Source: Claveliimonas bilis
GTDB lineage: Bacteria; Bacillota; Clostridia; Lachnospirales; Lachnospiraceae
Assembly (NCBI RefSeq): GCF_020892095.1
Contig: NZ_AP024845.1
Location: 1,054,001-1,118,000, forward strand
Direction: 5' to 3'
Length of the DNA: 64,000 nucleotides
In this document: positions 58,222 through 64,000 of the stretch, one piece after another
Layout: every line of letters begins with the position of its first letter
How positions within the stretch are numbered: the stretch's first letter is position 1
Translations under genes and position numbers: made by a program
Notes under the pieces: generated by a model
What the model was told of the DNA's origin: nothing
What the model saw: only the letters and a program-made list of their open reading frames with translations
The model's database searches: none

Positions 58222-58296
58222 GATGCAATATTTCACAATTATTTTTTTAACATTTTATATAAATTGCATAATGTTATTTATTTAGCAATCTGGGTA

Positions 58297-59346
58297 TTAT
58301 TTAGCAATTTTCACAACAGCCTTCACAATCTCTGCTTTTTCATTTATGCTTCGATCCATGGCATTCTGGATGTCATCAAAGTCAAAAATATGTGTTGCAA
58401 TTCCTTTCAAATTTACTTTTCCCTGTGCCACCGCATCAATTGCCATCGGGTAAATGTGGCGGTAGCGGAATACCGTCTTAAAAGTAATCTCTTTATCCAG
58501 AGCCAGACTCATCATCATATTCATCATGCCTGTCTTTCCATAACCGACAAGAACTATATTGGATCCTTTCCTTACGACCTGAATGGCCTGATTTGTGGTA
58601 ATCTCAGTTCCGGCAGTCTCAATGGCAAGGTCAAAACCTTCTCCGTCTGTCAGTTCTTTTGCTTTCTCCAGCACATCCACATCCTTGCTGTTGATCACGC
58701 CGTCCGCGCCAAGTTCCATAGCCTTGTCCAGCCGCTTCTGCATAATATCAACCACATATACTTCTGATACTCCGCTTGCTTTTAAAGCCATCATAGATAC
58801 AAGGCCGATACATCCCGCTCCAAATACAACTGCTTTCTGTCCGATATGAGCGCCTCCCTGATTCGCCGCATGAAAACCAACTGCCAGAGGCTCGATCAGA
58901 GCTCCCTCCAGTGTGCTCACATTATCGGGAAGTTTAAAGCAAAGAGCAGCCTCATGAGCCACATACTCCTGGAACACTCCGTCTACCGGCGGAGTAGCAA
59001 AAAAGACAACATCCGGACAGAGATTATATTTGCCTTCTCTGCAAAATTTGCACTTGCCGCATGTTTTTCCCGGCTCCAGGGCAACACGGTCGCCCACTTT
59101 CAAATGAGTCACATTTTTTCCGACTTCCACAACAGTGCCTCCCGGCTCATGTCCAAGAACAAACGGAGGCTCTACCACATAGTCTCCTATCCTTCCCATC
59201 TCGTAATAATGCATGTCGCTGCCGCAGATTCCGACATATTCCAGTTTTACCAACACCTCGTCATCCTTCGGAACAGGAATTGGTCTTTCGGTATATCCCA
59301 TCTTTCCAATTCCGTTCATCACAGCAACTTTCATATTTCCTTCCAT
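58297..59346 (-). CDS. Zinc-dependent polyol dehydrogenase (sorbitol/xylitol dehydrogenase type)
   Basis: 349 aa medium-chain dehydrogenase. Catalytic zinc: GICGSDMHYYEMGRIGDYVV (Cys about 39) and LGHEPGG; structural zinc loop CGKCKFCREGKYNLC (about residues 95-109); VFFATPPVDGVFQEYV and IEPLAVGFHAANQGG are typical of sorbitol/xylitol dehydrogenases; Rossmann motif VFGAGCIGLVSMM. It oxidises a polyol at C2 to a ketose with NAD. The ATG at 59346 is eight bases from AGGAGG; a GTG at 59349 is possible. It follows the ROK gene (73 bp). Confidence 0.9.
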   Translation of the reverse strand: MEGNMKVAVMNGIGKMGYTERPIPVPKDDEVLVKLEYVGICGSDMHYYEMGRIGDYVVEPPFVLGHEPGGTVVEVGKNVTHLKVGDRVALEPGKTCGKCKFCREGKYNLCPDVVFFATPPVDGVFQEYVAHEAALCFKLPDNVSTLEGALIEPLAVGFHAANQGGAHIGQKAVVFGAGCIGLVSMMALKASGVSEVYVVDIMQKRLDKAMELGADGVINSKDVDVLEKAKELTDGEGFDLAIETAGTEITTNQAIQVVRKGSNIVLVGYGKTGMMNMMMSLALDKEITFKTVFRYRHIYPMAIDAVAQGKVNLKGIATHIFDFDDIQNAMDRSINEKAEIVKAVVKIAK

Positions 59347-59374
59347 CACAATGTCCTCCTGATTTTTATTTTAT

Positions 59375-59421
59375 ACTTTAATAATGTATTTAATAAAGTG
59401 TCGAAAGGAAAAGACACTTTT
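59375..59421 (-). promoter_or_regulatory. Inverted repeat and hairpin between ROK and the polyol dehydrogenase
   Basis: ACTTTA-N13-TAAAGT (59375-59399), AT-rich and similar in style to the repeat at 58126-58160, is a candidate operator. Next to it, AAGTGTC (59396-59402) pairs with GACACTT (59413-59419), a hairpin at the end of the ROK gene that may be a weak terminator. Confidence 0.45.
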
Positions 59422-60592
59422 ATATCGTGTCTATATACCTCTCTATCTGCAGGATGGCTGCTCCGAGAGCCGAAGCCTCCTTCTGATACCTGCATGCGTC
59501 AATATAACTTCCGTCTTTTTCAAAAATATTTTTTTCCGCTGCCAGCCTGCGGATCCTGTCTATATAAGGGGAAATGTTGCTTCCCACATATCCTCCCAGA
59601 ACGACCCGGCAGTCAAAACACATCCTGAGATTATCAACAGCAATTGCCAGATTCTGAAGATATTCTTCCCATACCTTCTGAAACTCCTCATTGCCCGCTT
59701 CCATTTCCAGGAAAAATCTCTCCAGATTTCCCTCTGTCCTGTCTGCCAGTTTCAAAGCGGAACAGTAGGCGTCTACACATCCTTCTTTTCCGCAGTAACA
59801 CCTTTCTCCTCCCGGATGGATCACCATATGACCAAATTCACAGCTCCTCCAATTGTCTCCCTCATAAAGACTGTAAGTATCTCCCTGCCATGGCGACCAG
59901 AATTTGATCCTTCCCAGATCATCACGAAAAAGAGCTGCTCCTCCGACCGTATTGCTCAAAGAGAAATATACCATATTTCCCGGTATTCTCCTGCCACTGA
60001 TCTCCGTCACCGCCGCTGCATTGGCATCATTGACAAGATCACACCGATAGGGCATTTTCTCGGTCCAGCTCCTGCAGGATACATTATAGACTCCCAGCGC
60101 ATGAGAATTAGTAATGATCTGCTCCCTGCTGTTAATAATAGCCGGCATGGAAATTCCCATTCCCTCGATTTTCTCCGGAGGCACATCCCATTCTTTCACA
60201 AACTCTTCTGTCAGGCGGGCTAACTCCGCAAAATAATCATCCGAATAGACAAAGGGTTTGCGAATCCTTCTGTGATTCAATGCACGACCGGAAAGATCTG
60301 TGTATGTAATGCTCACATGGTTTGCCGTAATATCCAGCCCCACCGCATATCGGCTGTTCCTTACAGCAGTAAGGATCTTGGCTTTTCTTCCCCCGGTAGA
60401 TTCAAACTCGCCGTTTACCTCTACCATCTGTCTTTTTTCCAGCTCATTTACAATAGAAAGCACGGTGGGCGTACTGATATGCAGCGCCATTGCAATCTCC
60501 GGCATGCTCGTCTTTTCTCTGCTGTTAATATAGCGAAACACTCGGTTTCTGTTCAACTGTTTAACTTGGATATTACTTGCATTCCCTTTCAT
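59420..60592 (-). CDS. ROK-family transcriptional regulator
   Basis: 390 aa. The N-terminal HTH (NRNRVFRYINSREKTSMPEIAMALHISTPTVLSIVNELEKRQMV, residues about 14-57) is joined to a ROK domain with YAVGLDITANHVSITYTDLSG, GMGISMPAIINS, GHMVIHPGGERCYCGKEGCVDAYC (zinc site) and VLGGYVGSNI. Similar to the ROK protein at 52394-53494 but longer. It lies just upstream of the polyol dehydrogenase and the SDR-ABC operon and is their most likely repressor. Confidence 0.9.
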   Translation of the reverse strand: MKGNASNIQVKQLNRNRVFRYINSREKTSMPEIAMALHISTPTVLSIVNELEKRQMVEVNGEFESTGGRKAKILTAVRNSRYAVGLDITANHVSITYTDLSGRALNHRRIRKPFVYSDDYFAELARLTEEFVKEWDVPPEKIEGMGISMPAIINSREQIITNSHALGVYNVSCRSWTEKMPYRCDLVNDANAAAVTEISGRRIPGNMVYFSLSNTVGGAALFRDDLGRIKFWSPWQGDTYSLYEGDNWRSCEFGHMVIHPGGERCYCGKEGCVDAYCSALKLADRTEGNLERFFLEMEAGNEEFQKVWEEYLQNLAIAVDNLRMCFDCRVVLGGYVGSNISPYIDRIRRLAAEKNIFEKDGSYIDACRYQKEASALGAAILQIERYIDTI

Positions 60593-60632
60593 TTCTCTTT
60601 TTTCACCGTTTCTCCATTGTTAAAGGCATGTT

Positions 60633-60661
60633 TATTATAGCACTATATTTGTACAGATTCA
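60633..60661 (-). promoter_or_regulatory. Promoter of the ROK gene at 59420-60592
   Basis: TTGAAT (60656-60661 as ATTCAA on the plus strand), 17 bases, TATAAT (60633-60638). Confidence 0.65.
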
Positions 60662-60744
60662 ATAATTTTCTCCTCCATTTTCTTTTCTATTTGTTCAACT
60701 TCCTCTAAATTCTTACATCCACCGGCAAAACAAAATCAGAACAC

Positions 60745-60785
60745 TCAAAAAAGGATGCCGCTGAATTATATTTTCAGGACATCCT
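60745..60785 (-). terminator. Terminator after the small unknown gene
   Basis: On the minus strand AGGATG...CTGAA / TTCAG...CATCCT (60752-60785) forms an interrupted stem followed by six T (60746-60751). It separates the 137-aa gene from the ROK promoter. Confidence 0.8.
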
Positions 60786-60810
60786 CTGCCATTTTGCCGT
60801 CATATGTTCT

Positions 60811-61224
60811 CTAAACAGGAAGTTCCAGGTAAATATCCTTTCCTTCTTTGATGGAAATTACAACTTTTCCTCCCTTTACTGTTGCAACCGCTCCCTGAAC
60901 GCTTGCTGCCGCTTCCACAGCTGCCGGCGCTTCCGCCTGCTCTTCTTTAGTCTCTTCTTCTGATTCTACCGTATCTTTGAACCCTTCTACATTATCAGGG
61001 GTCAAAGGTGAAAGAGAATCACTCGTTTTTGTAAGCTTTGCTCCCAATACCTGTCCAATCTTCAGACATCCTTCCAATGACAGGAGCCCTGAATCCACCA
61101 GTTCGTCAAAGATGGCCGGATCTTCCAGATTTGCTGCTTCAATTGTAATCCCTGCCTCCGCTCTGCAGCACAATACTGCTGGATCATTTGCATGTTGTTT
61201 GGCTGTTTCAGCTGTAATAGACAT
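60811..61224 (-). CDS. Conserved-looking small acidic protein, function unknown
   Basis: 137 aa; I do not recognise the family. A folded-looking N-terminal half (MSITAETAKQHANDPAVLCCRAEAGITIEAANLEDPAIFDELVDSG, with a Cys-Cys pair at about 19-20, then SLEGCLKIGQVLG) is joined by an acidic Ala/Glu-rich linker (residues about 83-112) to a C-terminal strand-rich segment VKGGKVVISIKEGKDIYLELPV. No signal peptide or membrane helix. It has a good ribosome site (AGGAGG), its own promoter (61277-61306) and a terminator, which supports a real gene. Confidence 0.7.
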   Translation of the reverse strand: MSITAETAKQHANDPAVLCCRAEAGITIEAANLEDPAIFDELVDSGLLSLEGCLKIGQVLGAKLTKTSDSLSPLTPDNVEGFKDTVESEEETKEEQAEAPAAVEAAASVQGAVATVKGGKVVISIKEGKDIYLELPV

Positions 61225-61276
61225 AATTCTTTACCTCCTAATTCTTCTTTTGCAAAGAACATTTTCTCTATCACTA

Positions 61277-61306
61277 AGTATAGTAAGCTTATCGGACAAA
61301 AGCCAA
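61277..61306 (-). promoter_or_regulatory. Promoter of the small unknown gene
   Basis: TTGGCT (61301-61306 as AGCCAA on the plus strand), 18 bases, TATACT (61277-61282). Confidence 0.55.
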
Positions 61307-61378
61307 TTGTTTTTCCGTATATACTTATAGGCTGATTCTATAGCCCTCAAACAAGATGCTATTTCAGACACATTGATT

Positions 61379-62458
61379 TTAAGACACTATCAGGATATCT
61401 GCCACATCCAGGCTTCCGTACTCTGTCTCCACAACAGTGCACGGCCAGTCCTTAGTCCTTGTCAGGATCTCAACCCGTCCATCTTTCAGATAGGTTGTCT
61501 CCTCACATTTTGTCCCCAGGATTGTCGGGTTCCATGCATAAGCCTGCCCCTCCCGGAGAAAGCCTTTTGTATCCGGCGTGACCACAAATTCTCTGCAGCC
61601 GTATCCGGTAGGTCCTCCCTGATGGTGCATTTTCCACTCGTCAGGCCACCCGGCCTCATCATAAAGCTTTTGCACCTTCCGGAAATATTCACTGTATGCC
61701 ATTCCATCTTCCATCATATTCTGCATAGACGCAAAAATATACTGAGTCTTTTTCATTCTCGCTGCAATCTCTTTATCTGGCTTTCCATAACTGACAATCC
61801 TTGTCATACTGATGTTCAGTCCGTATTTTTCTCCTCCCAGAACTACCATTAAAGATTTTTCTATTTTCTTATCTGTGGGAACGGGATGGCGGTATTTCAC
61901 AATCCGGTCGTCGCTTCCCACCAGGACACAGTCCGGGCTGACGCCCTTTTCAATACACCGACACTTCAACATAGCTGCCACTTCATTTTCCGTCTGTCCG
62001 GGACGCGCATCTTTCGCTACTCTCTCTACGATCCGGGCACATTCCTGTCCGATTTCCCGATACCGCTCCAACTCTTTTTGGCTAAGCTGCATCCGAAGAT
62101 CCACAAGCTCTCCCTGGACATATACAGTATCGGAAATACCTGTATCGGAAGCATACTTCTTTCCCCTGCAGCAGTCTGCAAGAAAGCCGTCAAGAGTCTC
62201 ATACCACGGGGCAAGAATACACTCTGCCCCCAGAGCATTCTGCTCTTCACTCATTCTCGGGCAGTCGCTGCTGTCAGCAATCATCTTCACTTTCCCGGAT
62301 TTTTCGATCACAAGAAATGCAATGCCCACTTCCCCATTGGTCACTACTGCATTTGCGTTCTCTTCTGTGATCCATTTGAAATTATCTCTTCTTCCGAGAA
62401 CGACGCCTTCATAAGAAGTCGTTCCCAGCCACTTTACAATTTTCTCTAAATTGCTCAT
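61379..62458 (-). CDS. M24 (pita-bread) family protein, creatinase-like, without the metal Asp pair
   Basis: 359 aa. An N-terminal creatinase-type domain (residues about 1-120) is followed by the pita-bread fold: LDLRMQLSQKELERYREIGQECARIVERVAKDARPGQTENEVAAML, YRHPVPTDKKIEKSLMVVLGGEKYGLNISMTRIV, HHQGGPTGYGCREF and WNPTILGTKCEETTYL. In aminopeptidases the LDxGxxxxGYxSDxTR segment carries two metal Asp; here they are replaced (LGGEKYGLNISMTR). It is therefore probably a metal-free hydrolase like creatinase, acting on a small amide, not a peptidase. It starts 3 bp after the dehydrogenase stop, so the two form an operon. Confidence 0.8.
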   Translation of the reverse strand: MSNLEKIVKWLGTTSYEGVVLGRRDNFKWITEENANAVVTNGEVGIAFLVIEKSGKVKMIADSSDCPRMSEEQNALGAECILAPWYETLDGFLADCCRGKKYASDTGISDTVYVQGELVDLRMQLSQKELERYREIGQECARIVERVAKDARPGQTENEVAAMLKCRCIEKGVSPDCVLVGSDDRIVKYRHPVPTDKKIEKSLMVVLGGEKYGLNISMTRIVSYGKPDKEIAARMKKTQYIFASMQNMMEDGMAYSEYFRKVQKLYDEAGWPDEWKMHHQGGPTGYGCREFVVTPDTKGFLREGQAYAWNPTILGTKCEETTYLKDGRVEILTRTKDWPCTVVETEYGSLDVADILIVS

Positions 62459-62461
62459 TTT

Positions 62462-63526
62462 CTATTCCATCTCCATATTTACACATACTTTTCCCGTCTT
62501 TCCTGTGGCAAATACACGATATGCTTCTTCTGTCTGGCTAAGAGGATACCGATGTGTAATAATCTGGCTTGGATGGATCTTCTTGCGGTCAAGAAATTCA
62601 ACCAGGCGCTCCATGTTTGCCACGGATGTTACCCAGGATCCGTGAAGAGTCAGATTTTTGTGAAGCAGAAGCGGACTTGGTTCAAAAGATACCGTGCCCT
62701 GTTCTCCAAGGAACACAACCTGCCCCCACATTCTTGCAACCTCCAGACATCTGTGCCGTCCGATAGCGCTTCCGGAGCAGTCAATGGCAACTTCCACTCC
62801 CTTGCCGCCTGTATATTCCATAACATTTTTCACTGCATCGTCATCACCCATAAATACCTGGTCTGCTCCGATCTGTCTTGCCATCTCAAGGCGCTCCTTG
62901 GCAATATCAACGCCGATCGTCTCGGCTCCCATAGCCTTTGCCAGGATCAGGGCCGCCTGTCCTACAGGGCCAAGTCCCATAACAAGAACACGGTCGCGTC
63001 CTGATACATTCGCCCTCAAAAGTCCCTGATATGCTGTTCCGAATCCGCAGGCAATCATGGCACCGTCTTCATAAGTAAGAAATTCCGGCAGATGAATGCA
63101 GGTCGACACATCCGCTACCATATACTCTGCAAGCGCGCCGTCTCTCTGCCATCCGTAAGCCCGTCTCTCCGGCTGCTGACAGTTGATGAAAAATCCCTTC
63201 CGGCACTCGTCACAGTATCCGCATCCCTGGATATGGTATACAACTACCCTGTCGCCTTCCTTAAAATCCAGGACGCCTTCTCCAACCTGTACTACCTGGC
63301 CGCTGGGCTCGTGTCCTGCAATCACATTGTCATATCTTGCTCCCCCGGTCTTATCCGTATGTTCATGATAAATAAATTTAAGGTCACTTCCGCACAGGCT
63401 TGCTGCCTTCATTTTCAAAAGCACCTGTCCGTATCCCGGCTTCGGCACATCCTGTTCCACCTGCTCTACCCGGTCGCCTCCCGGCAGTTTCATACCGATC
63501 ATTTTTTTTGGCACTTCATAACTCAT
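62462..63526 (-). CDS. Zinc-dependent medium-chain dehydrogenase
   Basis: 354 aa from the ATG at 63526 (GGAGGAG about 8 bases upstream). Catalytic zinc: SLCGSDLKFIYHEH (Cys about 42) and AGHEPSGQVV; structural zinc loop GCGYCDECRKGFFINC (about residues 102-117); CGFGTAYQGLLRA; Rossmann motif VMGLGPVGQAALILAKAMGAETIGVD (about residues 181-206; Asp favours NAD). C-terminal LHGSWVTSVANMERLVEFL. A threonine/sorbitol-dehydrogenase-like enzyme of unknown substrate. It is co-transcribed with the creatinase-like gene, which suggests a shared catabolic route. Confidence 0.88.
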   Translation of the reverse strand: MSYEVPKKMIGMKLPGGDRVEQVEQDVPKPGYGQVLLKMKAASLCGSDLKFIYHEHTDKTGGARYDNVIAGHEPSGQVVQVGEGVLDFKEGDRVVVYHIQGCGYCDECRKGFFINCQQPERRAYGWQRDGALAEYMVADVSTCIHLPEFLTYEDGAMIACGFGTAYQGLLRANVSGRDRVLVMGLGPVGQAALILAKAMGAETIGVDIAKERLEMARQIGADQVFMGDDDAVKNVMEYTGGKGVEVAIDCSGSAIGRHRCLEVARMWGQVVFLGEQGTVSFEPSPLLLHKNLTLHGSWVTSVANMERLVEFLDRKKIHPSQIITHRYPLSQTEEAYRVFATGKTGKVCVNMEME

Positions 63527-63672
63527 ATCCGTTCTCCTCCTTAAATGAATACTTAAGAATGCGGGTTCCCAAACAAAGAACTTCCGCGAATCACTGAATG
63601 ATTTCTTACCCATATCTTAATACTTTCAGATCACATCCAAAATTAATTATCCTTCAAATTGATGGACTATAT

Positions 63673-63847
63673 TCCTATTTATTCAGCCATGCGTACGACA
63701 AATCAGATGGCCGCGCAAGTTTACTTGCGAAGGACATCTGATGTAGTCGGACATATGGCGTTTAGCCTTAAGCGAGGATTTAGCTGCGCTAGCAGCGAAA
63801 CAGCAGCGTACGCTGCGAATCCGAGCTTCCTGGCTGAATAAATAGGA
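63673..63847. repeat. 175-bp element with 17-bp perfect terminal inverted repeats
   Basis: TCCTATTTATTCAGCCA (63673-63689) is the exact reverse complement of TGGCTGAATAAATAGGA (63831-63847). Inside are several stems: CAGATG with CATCTG enclosing GCAAGT-TT-ACTTGC, then a three-way arrangement AAGC-GA-GGATT / AATCC-GA-GCTT enclosing GCTGC-GCTA-GCAGC and the palindrome GCAGCGTACGCTGC. It looks like a MITE-like or structured-RNA repeat. No transposase is encoded. Confidence 0.7.
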
Positions 63848-63862
63848 TATTCCCAGACCTAC

Positions 63863-63952
63863 GGCGTTTAGCCATAAGCGAGGATTTAGCTGCGCTAGCA
63901 GCGAAATGGGCAGCGTCAGCTGCCAATCCGAGCTTCCTGGCTGAATAAATAG
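63863..63952. repeat. Second, partial copy of the terminal-inverted-repeat element
   Basis: About 90 bp repeat the right half of the preceding element (63757-63845) at a 106-bp offset, ending in the same TGGCTGAATAAATAG. Where the copies differ in the last hairpin, GCAGCGTACGCTGC has become GGCAGC-GTCA-GCTGCC, which keeps the pairing. Confidence 0.75.
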
Positions 63953-63964
63953 TAATTGCCTCTC

Positions 63965-64000
63965 TTATGGCTGGATCAGCTCTTTTTCCCGGTATTCTTT
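63965..64000 (-). CDS. Possible C-terminal end of a gene entering from the right edge
   Basis: Reading leftwards the last 36 bases encode KEYREKELIQP and a TAA stop (63965-63967). The charged helix-like tail and position after the repeat element fit the end of a minus-strand gene whose body lies outside the window. No family can be assigned. Confidence 0.35.
   Translation of the reverse strand, partial: KEYREKELIQP

Larger units (their letters stand above)
63527..63964. other. 438-bp non-coding stretch
   Basis: It holds the ribosome site of the dehydrogenase gene (63530-63540) and, from 63673, a repeat element with terminal inverted repeats followed by a second partial copy (listed separately). 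A short open frame across the element is made of repeat sequence and is not called. Confidence 0.7.

Noticed and set aside
63659-63841. 60-codon plus-strand frame at the right edge
   Set aside because: It is wholly inside the terminal-inverted-repeat element and only reflects the repeat.
1-64000. tRNA, rRNA, CRISPR array, prophage or intact insertion sequence
   Set aside because: No cloverleaf, rRNA motif, regularly spaced repeats, phage structural genes or transposase were seen.

Overview
The window looks like the chromosome of a spore-forming anaerobic Firmicute of the Lachnospiraceae type. Sporulation genes (spoIIR, a SipL-like DUF3794/LysM protein), clostridial-style AGGAGG ribosome sites, oxygen-detoxification genes (superoxide reductase plus rubredoxin), a glycyl radical enzyme with its activase, and many sugar genes with no PTS genes all fit a gut-associated clostridium. 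I see no rRNA, tRNA, CRISPR array, prophage or intact insertion sequence.

Layout. (1) 1-18.2 kb is mostly housekeeping: a cation-diffusion facilitator (cut by the left edge), spoIIR, a FadR-type regulator, ispE, the SipL-like gene, a PrcB-like lipoprotein, plsC, pncB, ddl, murF, a class III aminotransferase, a P-type ATPase, a ZIP transporter, two G3E/COG0523 GTPases, superoxide reductase, rubredoxin and a Crp/Fnr regulator. (2) 18.2-29.8 kb is a sugar/polyol island: HAD phosphatase, PfkB kinase, GatD-like dehydrogenase, FGGY kinase, class II bisphosphate aldolase, DeoR, FucA-like aldolase, a second FGGY kinase, D-psicose 3-epimerase, rhamnulokinase and a divergent DeoR. (3) 29.9-46.3 kb is an expanded counterpart of the uncharacterised E. 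coli ygc locus (ygcE, W, P, Q, R, U): sugar kinase, SDR, DUF89 phosphatase, SurE, GlpP-type antiterminator, BCCT transporter, two ETF pairs each with an FAD-linked oxidase, an MFS transporter and a glycerol dehydrogenase. (4) 46.4-52.2 kb is an operon of FGGY kinase, GRE activase and an unusual glycyl radical enzyme, followed by a GntR/sugar-binding regulator. (5) 52.4-60.6 kb holds an Rbs-type sugar ABC transporter, an SDR, a sorbitol/xylitol-type dehydrogenase and two ROK repressors. (6) 60.8-64 kb holds an unknown small protein, a creatinase-like M24 protein, a zinc dehydrogenase and a repeat element with perfect terminal inverted repeats.

The most striking observation is regulatory. Three transcription units of the ygc-like region (SDR-kinase-surE; the ten-gene oxidase/ETF/BCCT/glpP operon; the MFS gene) each have a near-consensus promoter, and each predicted transcript begins at about +1 with the same RNA motif: AGTTAC, then AAGAG, then GAGA, then AGTAAC. 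The last AGTAAC is also the 5' arm of an intrinsic terminator, so an antiterminator and a terminator would be mutually exclusive. A GlpP-family antiterminator is encoded inside the largest of these units. I infer an autoregulated antitermination regulon, probably sensing a phosphorylated product of the FGGY kinase.

Other highlights: a G8 homopolymer frameshift that splits one FAD oxidase; the glycyl radical enzyme with an Arg-Ile-His-Gly-Thr radical loop and a perfect operator inside its kinase promoter; a Crp/Fnr-type palindrome centred at about -41.5 of the superoxide reductase promoter; and two families of structured dispersed repeats.
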